A DNA stretch of 64,000 bases, taken from positions 23,824 to 87,823 of the forward strand of contig NZ_JOCF01000025.1 in NCBI RefSeq assembly GCF_000720635.1, read 5' to 3'. Both the position numbers and the translations under genes were made by a program. Below, in pieces: positions 9,728-17,094 of this stretch. The DNA is from Streptomyces sp. NRRL WC-3742 (GTDB taxonomy: Bacteria > Actinomycetota > Actinomycetes > Streptomycetales > Streptomycetaceae). The notes under the pieces were generated by a model. It had not been told where the DNA came from. It made no database searches and saw nothing but the letters and a program-made list of their open reading frames with translations. Each line of letters begins with the position of its first letter. The stretch's first letter is position 1.

Positions 9728-10495
9728 ATGTCGTCCCTTCCGAGGTCTCTCCACGCCCTCACCGCCGCCGCCCTGTGCGCGGCGGTCGCCCTGGGCCCGG
9801 CCCACCTCGCGGCCGCCGCGGCTCCGGCCGCCGCGGCTCCGGCCGCCGCCGCTCCGGCCGACGAACTCCCGACTGCCGACCAGCTCAAGGCGGCGCTGCT
9901 CAGCGCCAACGACCTGGGCCCGCAGTCCGGTTTCAGCGAGGCACCCCCGCAGAGCCCCAGCCCGGGCGAGAACCCCAGCCCCGTGAGCGGCTGCGACGCA
10001 CTGTCCGCGCTCCTCAACTCCCATGCCGGGCAGCCGACTCCGGCCGTCCCCCACGCCGAGACCGAGCTCGACGGCCCCGGCGGCAGCCCGATGGTGACGG
10101 AGTCCCTCACCGCGGAGCCCCTGGACAAGGTGAACACCGACTTCGCCAAGGCCACGGACGCGTTCAAGACCTGCACGACGGTCACCTTCGACGCGGGCAC
10201 CCCCGACGAGGTGACCCTCAAGGTCAGCCCCATCACCCTCGGCGACCGCCAGGACGCCCCCGCCGTCCGCCTCGACGGCACCATCGGCGGCGTACAGCTC
10301 AACGCCTACATCGGCATCGAGCGCTTCGGCACGGTCGGCATGGCCTTCGGCTTCTTCCAGCGCGACGAGTCCTCCTCCCAACTCGCCTCCTTCCAGTACC
10401 GCACGGCCGTCGCGAAGGCCGAACGCACCCTGGGCACGAAGGCGGGCTCCACCACCCCGCCGACGGCGACGCCCACCCCGGGCACGGCGGTCTGA
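9728..10495 (+). CDS. Secreted hypothetical protein
   Basis: A 255-residue exported protein starting MSSLPRSLHALTAAALCAAV. The N-terminal signal peptide is followed by a low-complexity AAAAP triplicate (residues about 30-45), whose DNA is an imperfect repeat of GCGGCTCCGGCCGCC. The mature part contains two cysteines (SGCDAL, FKTCTTV) that could form a disulfide, and a Thr/Pro tail PPTATPTPGTAV typical of cell-wall-exposed proteins. The sequence resembles exported sensor or PknH-type extracellular domains in general style only. I do not recognise a family. It is a single gene between the FadH-like gene and nat. Confidence 0.8.
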   Translation: MSSLPRSLHALTAAALCAAVALGPAHLAAAAAPAAAAPAAAAPADELPTADQLKAALLSANDLGPQSGFSEAPPQSPSPGENPSPVSGCDALSALLNSHAGQPTPAVPHAETELDGPGGSPMVTESLTAEPLDKVNTDFAKATDAFKTCTTVTFDAGTPDEVTLKVSPITLGDRQDAPAVRLDGTIGGVQLNAYIGIERFGTVGMAFGFFQRDESSSQLASFQYRTAVAKAERTLGTKAGSTTPPTATPTPGTAV

Positions 10496-10583
10496 GCCGA
10501 GCCGGTGTGAGCCGAGCCGGTCGGAGCCCGGGCCCTGTCCCGGGCCTAGGCTGATCGTCTGCCTTGGACAGCGGGGGGGAAGC

Positions 10584-11417
10584 ATGATCGACGTCGACGG
10601 ATATCTGGCCGTGCTCGGAGTGGACCGGCCGAAGGCCCCTGATGCCGAGGCGCTCTCGGCACTGCACCGGGCGCACGTGGAGCGGGTCCCGTACGAGAAC
10701 CTCGACATCCACCTCGGCCGGCCCACCGGCATCGGCGCCGCCGAGTGCGTGGACCGGATCGTGCGCGGCCGCGGCGGCTACTGCTTCCACCTCAACGGCG
10801 CGTTCGCCGCGCTGCTGACCGCCCTCGGCTACGAGGTCACCCTCCACCGGGCGGGCGTGCAGGGCACCTTGGCGGACCCACCGAACGTGGGCGGTGAACA
10901 CCTCGGGCTCACCGTCCGCCTCGACGGCGAGCGGTGGCTCGTCGACGTCGCCCTCGCCGGGGGCCTCTACGAGCCCGTCCCGCTGCGCGAAGGCCCGTAC
11001 GTCCAGGCCCCGTTCACCGTCGCGCTTGCGCCGTCCGAGGTGGCGCCCGGCGGCTGGCGGTTCCTCCACGACGGGCGGGCCCCGTTCACGGCGATCGACT
11101 TCGCGCCGCAGCCGGTCGAGTTGGCCTCCTTCGCCGAGAAGCACGAGCACCTGTCGACGTCCCCCGAGTCCGGCTTCGTCCGCGTGCTCACCGCCCAACT
11201 CCGCGACGCCAAGGGCCTGTTCGTGCTCCGCAGCCGTCTGCTGCGCCGTATCGACGCGGCAGGCACGGAGGAGCGGATCATCGACTCGCCGGAGGAGTTC
11301 GAGGACGTCCTGGCGGAGGTGTTCCGGATCGACCTGACCGACATCGCCCCCGCCGGCCGCTCCGACCTGTGGCGCCGCGCCTGCGACCAGCACCGCACCT
11401 GGGAGGCCACCCGGTGA
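10584..11417 (+). CDS. nat: Arylamine N-acetyltransferase
   Basis: A 277-residue NAT enzyme, which transfers acetyl from acetyl-CoA to arylamines or hydrazides through a cysteine intermediate. The triad is visible: Cys67 in RGGYCFHLN, His106 in GGEHLGLTV and Asp121 in WLVDVAL. The N-terminal motif HVERVPYENLDI is also standard and the length is normal. The ATG follows a GGGGGGAAGC site. Family members occur in rifamycin-type clusters, where they close amides, but no such cluster is present here, so a detoxification or housekeeping role is more likely. Confidence 0.93.
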   Translation: MIDVDGYLAVLGVDRPKAPDAEALSALHRAHVERVPYENLDIHLGRPTGIGAAECVDRIVRGRGGYCFHLNGAFAALLTALGYEVTLHRAGVQGTLADPPNVGGEHLGLTVRLDGERWLVDVALAGGLYEPVPLREGPYVQAPFTVALAPSEVAPGGWRFLHDGRAPFTAIDFAPQPVELASFAEKHEHLSTSPESGFVRVLTAQLRDAKGLFVLRSRLLRRIDAAGTEERIIDSPEEFEDVLAEVFRIDLTDIAPAGRSDLWRRACDQHRTWEATR

Positions 11418-11420
11418 GGC

Positions 11421-11488
11421 GGCGGCCCCGGACCCCGGCCGGCCCGGACCCCGGACCCCGGCCCGGGTCGACGGGGCCCGGGGCCGCC
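11421..11488. terminator. Long hairpin between converging genes
   Basis: GGCGGCCCCGG (11421-11431) and CCGGGGCCGCC (11478-11488) are perfect complements enclosing a repetitive GGACCCCGG stretch. It sits between the converging nat gene and the DUF gene. Confidence 0.6.
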
Positions 11489-11498
11489 GTGGGGCGGG

Positions 11499-12179
11499 TC
11501 AGGCGACGTTGATCGCGGCGATGCGGCCGAGGGCGTCGAAGGCGACCTCGGCGGTGCTGCCGCCCGGCAGGTGGGCGGTGATGCGGTCGGCGGCGGTGGT
11601 GGTCGGCACGCGGTGGTGGGCGAAGTAGCCGGTGACCACGGCGTGCGGGGAACGGCCGAACAGGCCCGCGCCGGTGACGAGGTGGCGGGGCATCGTGAGC
11701 GGGTTCAACGGGGCGTGGGGGATCTGCGGGTCGTCGGGGGTGAAGTAGACCCGGGTGCCGGGGCCGGCCGGCTGGCCGATGTAGCCCGCCGCGCCGAGCA
11801 CGCCCATGCCCACGAAGGCGAGCGATTCGGCGGCCCGGTGGGGATCGGCGAAGCCCGACAGGTCCACGCCCTCCTCCCGCAGCTCGGGCACGTCGTGGAG
11901 GCGCCCGAACTCGGCGATCCGCGCGCCGGCCGCGACCACCGCGCTGCCCCGCAGCCCAGGGTTCGCCCAGCCCCAGAGCCAGGACCGCCCGGCCTGGTCG
12001 TAGCTGCCCAGCAGGCCGACCCGCACGACGCGGCCGGAGGACTCGTAGCGGCACTGGTTCAGATCGACCGTCCAGGGGCCGCCGGGCAGGACCTGCTGGA
12101 GGGCTTCGAGCTGCTCGGCGCCCCAGGCGGCGTGGTGCTCGGCGGTACGGAGGAACGCATCGGTAAACGTCGACGTCAT
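11499..12179 (-). CDS. Conserved hypothetical protein, probably DUF6882 family
   Basis: A 226-residue soluble protein starting MTSTFTDAFLRTAEHHAAW. The pattern AEQLEALQQVLPGGPWTVDL, then VGLLGSYDQAGRSWLWGWANP and a Phe/His-rich C-terminal half is what I recall for DUF6882 proteins of actinomycetes, whose function is unknown. No catalytic signature or signal peptide is present. ATG at 12179 is chosen because longer forms would run into the divergent GNAT-HD gene, whose start lies only about 30 bases away. The family name is given from memory with moderate certainty. Confidence 0.75.
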   Translation of the reverse strand: MTSTFTDAFLRTAEHHAAWGAEQLEALQQVLPGGPWTVDLNQCRYESSGRVVRVGLLGSYDQAGRSWLWGWANPGLRGSAVVAAGARIAEFGRLHDVPELREEGVDLSGFADPHRAAESLAFVGMGVLGAAGYIGQPAGPGTRVYFTPDDPQIPHAPLNPLTMPRHLVTGAGLFGRSPHAVVTGYFAHHRVPTTTAADRITAHLPGGSTAEVAFDALGRIAAINVA

Positions 12180-12209
12180 GGGGATCACCCTAATGAGATC
12201 ATCGGCTCC

Positions 12210-13766
12210 GTGACTTCGATGTGGCAGGGCAGGCAGCTCACCTTCGAACGCGTCGACGAGGACCGCATCGGCGAGGTGCTGGAGGTGCTCGACGAGGCGG
12301 CGGGCTGGCTGGGGGCCCAGGGCATCAGGCAGTGGCCGGCACGGTTCGAACGGGCGTGGGTCGAGGATTCCGTCGCCCGCGGGGAGACCTGGCTGGTTCT
12401 CGTCGACGAGAAGCCGGCCGCGACGGTGACCGTGGACTGGGCCGACCCGCACTGGGCCGACCTCGGCGGCACGGCCGCGTACGTGCACAAGCTGGCGGTG
12501 CGGCGCTGGGCGTCGGGGCTCGGGGGCGTCGTCCTCGACTGGGCGCTCGCCGCGGCGAGCAGCCGGGGGGTGGAGTTCCTACGGCTGGACTGCGTGAGGT
12601 CCAACGCGCGGCTGCGCTCCTACTACGAGTCCCGCGGGTTCGTGTACCGCGGTGACGTCCAGTGGATCGATCCCTCGGGCAAGCAGCCGGACGACGGCCC
12701 CGGCTACTGGCAGAGCCGCTACGAGATGCGAGTGGACGGGCAGGGTCGGAAGACCGTGCACGCGCGAACCTCCCGGGCCGTCCCGAGCAACGTCCTCGGC
12801 CTGGCACCCGAGTTCACCGACCCGCTGTGGCGCACGGCCGTCCGGCTGAACCCCGTGGAAGCCGAACTGCTGCGCACCGAACCGCTGCGGCGCCTGCACT
12901 TCGTGGCGCACGGCGGGGCGTCGACGCTCACCACCCTGCAGTCGTACTCCCGGCTGGAGCACACGCTCGGGGTGCTCGCGCTCGTCGCGCACTTCCGGCC
13001 CCGGGACGAACTCCTGCGGGTGGCAGCCCTGTTGCACGACATCGGGCACCTGCCGCTGAGCCACACCTTCGAGGGGCTCGGCGGCCTCGACCACCACGCG
13101 ATCGGCCTGGAGCTGCTGCGCACCGAGCCGATCAGCGGCGTGCTGGCGCGGCACGGGATCGGCGTCGAGGAGGTCGTGGCCGCGCTGGAGGGGCTCGTCG
13201 GCCGTCCCGGCCTGATGAACCTCGACCACCTGGACTCCTATGCCCGCAGCGGCCGTTCGGCCGGGCGGCTCGACGCCGACCCGGCCGCGCTGCTGGCGGG
13301 GCTGCGGCTGGAGGACGGAGTGGTGTCGGCCGACCGTGAGGGTGCGGCGGTGCTGGTGCGGGCCGTGTGCGCGGAGGCGCGGCTGCACACCTCCTGGGAC
13401 AACGTGGGCCCGGTGTCGGTGGTACGGCGGCTGGCGGGCCGGCTGCTCGACGCCCCGGACGGCGCGGCGGCGGCCGAGGTCGCGCGGATGACCGACCAGC
13501 AGCTGTGGTCGGCCTTCGAGGCGTACGAGGGCACGGCGGCGGAGAGCCGCCGGATCCGTTACGAGGCGCACCGGTTGAGGGTCGAGCCGGGGCGGCGGGA
13601 CGGCCTCGGGTGGGACGGCCCCGGGTGGGACTTCTCGCTGCGCAAGATCTACAGCTCCGCACCGCTGGTGGAGGGACGCCTGGTTGAGGAGGCCGCCCCC
13701 GAACTCACCGCCGAGCTGGAGGGGTTGAGGCTGCTTCCGACGAACTTCCGGGTCTGGTGGGGATGA
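12210..13766 (+). CDS. Fusion of a GNAT acetyltransferase and an HD-type phosphohydrolase
   Basis: One uninterrupted frame of 518 residues from GTG at 12210 (or 515 from ATG at 12219). Residues about 1-175 are a GNAT acetyltransferase: YVHKLAVRRWASGLGGVVLDWAL is the acetyl-CoA motif, followed by LRLDCVRSNARLRSYYESRGF. A short linker near 180-200 leads into an HD domain with SRLEHTLGVL, then LLRVAALLHDIGHLPLSHTF (His276-Asp277) and DHHAIG. This matches dGTPase-like HD hydrolases whose first motif is RLEH. There is no stop or internal ribosome site between the halves, so it looks like a genuine fusion. The substrate of neither half is known. The stop abuts the stop of the converging membrane gene. 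Confidence 0.85.
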   Translation: MTSMWQGRQLTFERVDEDRIGEVLEVLDEAAGWLGAQGIRQWPARFERAWVEDSVARGETWLVLVDEKPAATVTVDWADPHWADLGGTAAYVHKLAVRRWASGLGGVVLDWALAAASSRGVEFLRLDCVRSNARLRSYYESRGFVYRGDVQWIDPSGKQPDDGPGYWQSRYEMRVDGQGRKTVHARTSRAVPSNVLGLAPEFTDPLWRTAVRLNPVEAELLRTEPLRRLHFVAHGGASTLTTLQSYSRLEHTLGVLALVAHFRPRDELLRVAALLHDIGHLPLSHTFEGLGGLDHHAIGLELLRTEPISGVLARHGIGVEEVVAALEGLVGRPGLMNLDHLDSYARSGRSAGRLDADPAALLAGLRLEDGVVSADREGAAVLVRAVCAEARLHTSWDNVGPVSVVRRLAGRLLDAPDGAAAAEVARMTDQQLWSAFEAYEGTAAESRRIRYEAHRLRVEPGRRDGLGWDGPGWDFSLRKIYSSAPLVEGRLVEEAAPELTAELEGLRLLPTNFRVWWG

Positions 13767-14303
13767 TCAGCGCCGGGGACGGTGGCGGCGGTAGTAGGAG
13801 ACGGTGACGGCGCCGAGCAGCGGGCCCCAGAGGACGAGCGGCATGTAGGCGACGCCGATGATGTGCAGCCAGACGCCCTCGTAGGCGGGGTGGTGCTCGG
13901 TGCTCCACCAGTCCAGGCCGTCGCCCCACAGCACGGTGAGCGCCAACGCCCCGAGCCCGGCGGGGACGACGGCGGCGAGCGGGCGGACACGGCGGCCGCC
14001 GATGAACGGGATCCAGCGCGGCACCACCTCGCCCCAGGGCCGCACCAGGCCGATCGTCAGCAGCGCGAGGGCCTCGGACACGACGCTGAGCGCGATCACG
14101 GCGACCGAGCCCACCCCGGGAATCCGGAAGGTGTGGCGCAGCACCTGCTCGCTGTACCCGACCGGCAAGCCGAACCCCATGGCGATCCGCCACAGCCCGG
14201 ACGGGACGGTGCTGAGCGCGGCGGCATGCGCGGCCCACACCGCCCACCGGGGCGCGGGCGGAACGGTGTGCGGGTCGGTGTGCGGGTCGGTGGCGGTGAT
14301 CAT
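13767..14303 (-). CDS. Multi-pass membrane protein of unknown function
   Basis: A 178-residue protein from ATG at 14303 (MITATDPHTDPHT); an in-frame GTG at 14336 would add 11 residues. Four hydrophobic segments are evident: AVWAAHAAALSTVPSGLW, SVAVIALSVVSEALALLTIG, LAAVVPAGLGALALTVLWG and VWLHIIGVAYMPLVLWGPLLG. The C-terminus YYRRHRPRR is positive and probably cytoplasmic. A GFGLPVGYSEQVLR loop and FIGGRRVRP lie between helices. The helix pattern is unlike a transporter; small integral membrane proteins of this type are common in streptomycetes. It stops directly against the converging GNAT-HD gene. Confidence 0.75.
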   Translation of the reverse strand: MITATDPHTDPHTVPPAPRWAVWAAHAAALSTVPSGLWRIAMGFGLPVGYSEQVLRHTFRIPGVGSVAVIALSVVSEALALLTIGLVRPWGEVVPRWIPFIGGRRVRPLAAVVPAGLGALALTVLWGDGLDWWSTEHHPAYEGVWLHIIGVAYMPLVLWGPLLGAVTVSYYRRHRPRR

Positions 14304-14307
14304 GCCT

Positions 14308-14472
14308 TCAGGCTCGCCGACCTGCGGCGGGGTCACGTCCTCCTGGAGGGCTGCCGCCCTCCCCCCGGCGGGGGAGGGGCCGTCCGGGTAGGTGCACGGC
14401 CCACTCGGGATCCGCGACGGCCTTCGCCAACTCTTCGGGCGTGACGCGCAGGTACGCGCCGTTCATGCTCAT
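14308..14472 (-). pseudogene. Truncated DUF1877-like gene remnant
   Basis: The frame begins MSMNGAYLRVTPEELAKAVADPEW, which looks like the start of DUF1877-family proteins (SxxGxYxRVTPxEL). After about 25 residues it collapses into Arg/Gly/Pro-rich low-complexity sequence and stops. The break coincides with the GC palindrome CCCTCCCCC...GGGGGAGGG at 14357-14378. It looks like a 5' fragment left after a deletion. Confidence 0.55.
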
Positions 14473-14517
14473 GGGCGGCAGAATACGGACGGGTTCCGAC
14501 AACGGGGGAGTGGTGGA

Positions 14518-14763
14518 ATGGCCCGCAGGGGAGTGGCGTTGGCGCTCGCCGTGGGGTCCGCGCTGGTGCCGGCGGGGTGCGGCGGTGGCGACGACGACGG
14601 CGCGAAGGCGGCGGCAGAGGTGAAGACGGAGGCCACGGCTCAGGTGCGGGTCGGGCACGAGGTGGCGCCGGGCCGTTACACCGGCAGCTTCTACCTCGAC
14701 CGGGGCCACAGCCGGGTGTTCTTCTGCACCACCAACCCGAAGGAGCCCGCCCCCGCCGGCTGA
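14518..14763 (+). CDS. Small putative lipoprotein
   Basis: An 81-residue protein starting MARRGVALALAVGSALVPAGCGG. The N-terminus is a short signal sequence ending in VPAGC, an acceptable though imperfect lipobox, so lipid anchoring at the cysteine is likely. The mature part is small: an acidic DDDGAK stretch, then VGHEVAPGRYTGSFYLDRG and a late FFCTTN. The GTG-rich upstream GGGGGAGTGGTGGA gives a ribosome site. It may be shortened at the C-terminus, since it ends abruptly in NPKEPAPAG. Function is unknown. Confidence 0.6.
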   Translation: MARRGVALALAVGSALVPAGCGGGDDDGAKAAAEVKTEATAQVRVGHEVAPGRYTGSFYLDRGHSRVFFCTTNPKEPAPAG

Positions 14764-14827
14764 GGCGTCCGGGTTGGCGCTCGGAAACCCGGCTGCCCGG
14801 TGATCATGGTGCGTGTACCCTCGCCCG

Positions 14828-14950
14828 ATGATCGATCGCATCACCGAGGCTCGGTCCGCCGCCTCCGCCCGCGCAGCCCGCCGCCGTCCGCGGCTTCCCG
14901 GACGCCTACGCGGCCGAGCTGACCGCCAACTACGGGGGGCAGCGCGATGA
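14828..14950 (+). pseudogene. Frameshifted small gene remnant or upstream ORF
   Basis: ATG at 14828 follows a -10-like TACCCT and opens a 40-codon frame whose start (MIDRITEA) looks natural but which soon becomes Arg-rich. A second frame over the same bases reads AAVRGFPDAYAAELTANYGG, which looks like real protein. A one-base slip is the simplest explanation. The stop overlaps the next ATG (ATGA), so it could still act as a coupling ORF. Confidence 0.4.
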
Positions 14951-15387
14951 CGGAGGAGACCGGACCGGAGCCGCTGGGCGTGTGCCTCGTGGCCAACGTC
15001 GCCCAGGAGACCAGGCACGGCGTGGGCGGCCAGGAGATCCGCAGGGGGCTCCGGCACTTCGCGCCGGGGGCGAAGGTGTGGATCGCGCCGCCGGCCTGGG
15101 GCGACGGCGGTGAATGCGTCATCGTGGCCGGACGGCATCGGGGGAACAGCCGCCGTTACGTACGGATGGTCGTCGAGAGCCGGTTCCTGGTGAACTTCCG
15201 GGTCCGTGCCGTCTACAGCCCCGCCCTGGTGCGCGCCTTGACGGAGGCGGAGCCCGGGGAGGAGAAGGAGTTCGGCGCCCACTTCCTGTGGCCGCGGGAA
15301 CAGGCGGAGAACTGGGCGCGGTCCGCGAACGCGGGGGAGCCGGAGGCCCGGACGGACCTTCCCCCGGCGGGGGAACTACTGCAGTAG
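14947..15387 (+). CDS. Hypothetical protein, 146 residues
   Basis: Starts MTEETGPEPLGVCLVANVAQE with GGGGGG seven bases upstream. It reads as a compact alpha/beta protein: FAPGAKVWIAPPAWGDGGE, CVIVAGRHRGNSRRYVRMVVES, FLVNFRVRAVYSPALVRAL and EFGAHFLWPREQAENWA. The basic RHRGNSRRYVR stretch could bind nucleic acid or phosphate, but I recognise no family. Its last codons and TAG stop are built from a palindromic repeat (ACTACTGCAGTAGT), so the C-terminal ELLQ is repeat-derived. It converges with the DUF1963 gene. Confidence 0.65.
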   Translation: MTEETGPEPLGVCLVANVAQETRHGVGGQEIRRGLRHFAPGAKVWIAPPAWGDGGECVIVAGRHRGNSRRYVRMVVESRFLVNFRVRAVYSPALVRALTEAEPGEEKEFGAHFLWPREQAENWARSANAGEPEARTDLPPAGELLQ

Positions 15388-15405
15388 TGCCACTACTTCC
15401 GTAGT
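15375..15405. repeat. Two ACTAC-N4-GTAGT palindromes
   Basis: ACTACTGCAGTAGT at 15375-15388 and ACTACTTCCGTAGT at 15392-15405, 17 bp apart start to start. The same 14-bp units with 17-bp spacing form a larger cluster at 40581-40693. The first unit contains the stop codon of the preceding gene. Confidence 0.8.
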
Positions 15406-15419
15406 TCCCGCGCGCTCCG

Positions 15420-15456
15420 CCGCACAGGAAGTCGGCCCGGCCGACTTCCTGTGCGG
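15420..15456. terminator. Palindromic terminator, copy 1 of the AGGAAGTCGG element
   Basis: Seventeen-base arms (left CCGCACAGGAAGTCGGC, 15420-15436; right complementary, 15440-15456) with a three-base centre. It lies between two converging genes. The core is the same as the element at 16257-16293 except for one base. Confidence 0.8.
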
Positions 15457-15466
15457 CAACCAGGGA

Positions 15467-16195
15467 CTACGAGCACTCCCAGAAGAAGCGGCCCTCGAGG
15501 TGGTCGGGGCTGACGAAACCGAAGCCGTACCCGCCGCCGAAGTTGAGGACGTACGGGCCTCCGTCGTCGGATGCGTCGCTGATCTTGAAGAGGAACTGCC
15601 AGGGGGAGCCGACGCGCGCGTAGCTGTTGGGGTAGCAGGCGGTGCCGCCGAGGTAGTCGTGAAGATCCTCACCGCCGGGTTGCTCGACGTCGGGACCCTC
15701 GCCGCGCAGGCTCCGCTCCCATGCCGCCTGCTCGTCGATCGAACGGTCGATCTCGGGCGACACCGGCTGGAGGTCGAGGTGCCACTCGACCGGGACCTCC
15801 GACTCGTCGGACCCCCAGCGCCAGAGCGTCCGCCCCTGCGTGCCGGGCGGTCCGATGACGGCGAAGGAGGGGACGCGGCCGCCGGGCTGCACGAGAAGGA
15901 CGGCGTCGCCGCGCTCCGGATCGAGGCCGCCCATGATGAGGTCCTCCTCGTCGAGGAAGAGGTAGGCCAGCCGGAGCTCGTCCCCGGGGACCGGGAACTG
16001 CCCGACGAACACCAGCGGACGCCCGGTGGACGGGTCCACCGGCCAGGCGGGCTCGCTCAGCCACACGGGCTGCCCGCCCAGCTTGGCCACCGGCTCACGG
16101 ATCGGCTGCTCGGCCGCACGGAGGCTCATCTGCCGGCGCGGCAGGAAGGCCGCGTCGTACGGCCCCTGCGCTCGCCCGGTGGGACGCGTGATCAT
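15467..16195 (-). CDS. YwqG-like (DUF1963) protein
   Basis: A 242-residue soluble protein starting MITRPTGRAQGPYDAAFLPR. Features of the DUF1963/YwqG family are visible: VAKLGGQPVWLSEPAWP, then PLVFVGQFPVPGDELRLAYLF and a Trp/Gly-rich C-terminus (GGGYGFGFVSPDHLEGRFFWE). Family members are intracellular and of unknown function, often near immunity or stress genes. The gene is bracketed by the two palindromic AGGAAGTCGG elements, so it is an isolated transcript; the downstream copy serves as its terminator. Length is typical. The reading frame is clean and the start has no competitor. Confidence 0.8.
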   Translation of the reverse strand: MITRPTGRAQGPYDAAFLPRRQMSLRAAEQPIREPVAKLGGQPVWLSEPAWPVDPSTGRPLVFVGQFPVPGDELRLAYLFLDEEDLIMGGLDPERGDAVLLVQPGGRVPSFAVIGPPGTQGRTLWRWGSDESEVPVEWHLDLQPVSPEIDRSIDEQAAWERSLRGEGPDVEQPGGEDLHDYLGGTACYPNSYARVGSPWQFLFKISDASDDGGPYVLNFGGGYGFGFVSPDHLEGRFFWECS

Positions 16196-16256
16196 GACCG
16201 GACACCTTAGAACACACCCCCGACCGTCCCCACCCCCGGCCCCGACGGCCGCCGCC

Positions 16257-16293
16257 GCGCGCAGGAAGTCGGTCCGGCCGACTTCCTGCGCGC
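16257..16293. terminator. Palindromic terminator, copy 2 of the AGGAAGTCGG element
   Basis: Sixteen-base arms (left GCGCGCAGGAAGTCGG, 16257-16272; right complementary, 16278-16293). It ends 6 bases before the stop of the SnoaL-like gene transcribed toward it. The 27-base core matches copy 1 except for one central base; the flanking arms differ but keep complementarity. Confidence 0.8.
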
Positions 16294-16299
16294 AGCGGG

Positions 16300-16695
16300 T
16301 CAGGCCGTGCCGAAGGGGTTGTCGATCGCGTAGCGCCAGTGGCCGTCGGGGCTGCGGCGGGCGATGTCGGTGGCGGTGCCGGTGAGGTGGATGTCGGTGC
16401 CGTCGGGGGTGGTGCCCTTGATGGTCCAGTCGACGATCAGGAGGGCGAGGTCGCCCGTGACGTAGGTGTGCCGGGGGTGGACGGTGATGGGTACGCCCAG
16501 GGACTGGAACTCGGCGCTGGCGCGCGCGAGGTCGGGGCCGGTGGCGGTGCGCCCGGGGGCGGGGACGAAGAGGGCGCCGGGCTCGTAGACCTGGGCGAGG
16601 GCGTCCGGGGCGCCGCTGTTGAAGGCGGCGGCGAAGACGGCCGGGTGTTGTGCCGGGTCGGTGGTCAGGGGGAGGGTGGTGGGGTGGTGAGTCAT
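16300..16695 (-). CDS. SnoaL/DUF4440-like NTF2-fold protein
   Basis: A 131-residue single-domain protein starting MTHHPTTLPLTTDPAQHPAV. The pattern FAAAFNSGAPDALAQVYEPGALFVPAPG, then the strands HTYVTGDLALLIVDWTIKG and HWRYAIDNPFG, is the curved-sheet cone fold of NTF2-like proteins (SgcJ/YybH type). Members may be small enzymes or ligand binders. The ATG lies directly against the GTG of the divergent HxlR regulator, so that regulator is the natural candidate to control it. Substrate is unknown. Confidence 0.85.
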   Translation of the reverse strand: MTHHPTTLPLTTDPAQHPAVFAAAFNSGAPDALAQVYEPGALFVPAPGRTATGPDLARASAEFQSLGVPITVHPRHTYVTGDLALLIVDWTIKGTTPDGTDIHLTGTATDIARRSPDGHWRYAIDNPFGTA

Positions 16696-17094
16696 GTGAG
16701 CAGTGAAGTCGGGCCCCGCGTGGGTCACCAAACGGAAACCGGCAGGCCCTGGGACGAGGAACTGGTCCCCGACGAGCGCGGCCGCACGGGGAACCCGGAG
16801 CAGGGCTGCCCGGTGGAGGTGGCCCTCGCGGCGATCGCCGGCCGCTGGACCACCCTGGTGCTGCGGGAACTGATGCACGGCCCGGCGTCCTACGGGGAGT
16901 TGAGGGAACGGCTGCCGAGGATCAGCCCGAAGGTGCTCGCCGAGCGCCTGCGGGCCCTGGAGGATCGGGAGTTGGTGGTGCGCGAGCGCGTGCGGGGCTT
17001 CCCCGTGCGGACCTCGTACGGGCTGACGCCCCGCGGTGAGGCGCTGCGCCCGCTGCTGGTGGAGCTGTACCGGACGGGATCGGCGCTCAGCTGA
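16696..17094 (+). CDS. HxlR family transcriptional regulator
   Basis: A winged-helix regulator of up to 132 residues. The HxlR core is clear: CPVEVALAAIAGRWTTLVLREL then LRERLPRISPKVLAERLRALE and the wing VRTSYGLTPRGEAL. A GTG at 16696 would sit base-to-base against the divergent ATG at 16695, leaving no promoter space. A later start, for example the GTG near 16714, may therefore be used, with the divergent promoter inside the annotated 5' end. The first 35 residues lack family similarity, which supports a later start. Its stop overlaps the converging S66 gene by 8 bases. Confidence 0.82.
   Translation: MSSEVGPRVGHQTETGRPWDEELVPDERGRTGNPEQGCPVEVALAAIAGRWTTLVLRELMHGPASYGELRERLPRISPKVLAERLRALEDRELVVRERVRGFPVRTSYGLTPRGEALRPLLVELYRTGSALS

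Noticed and set aside
15375..16293. Insertion-sequence borders formed by the two palindromic elements
   Set aside because: No transposase or target-site duplication is visible, and the DUF1963 gene between them is not a transposition protein.
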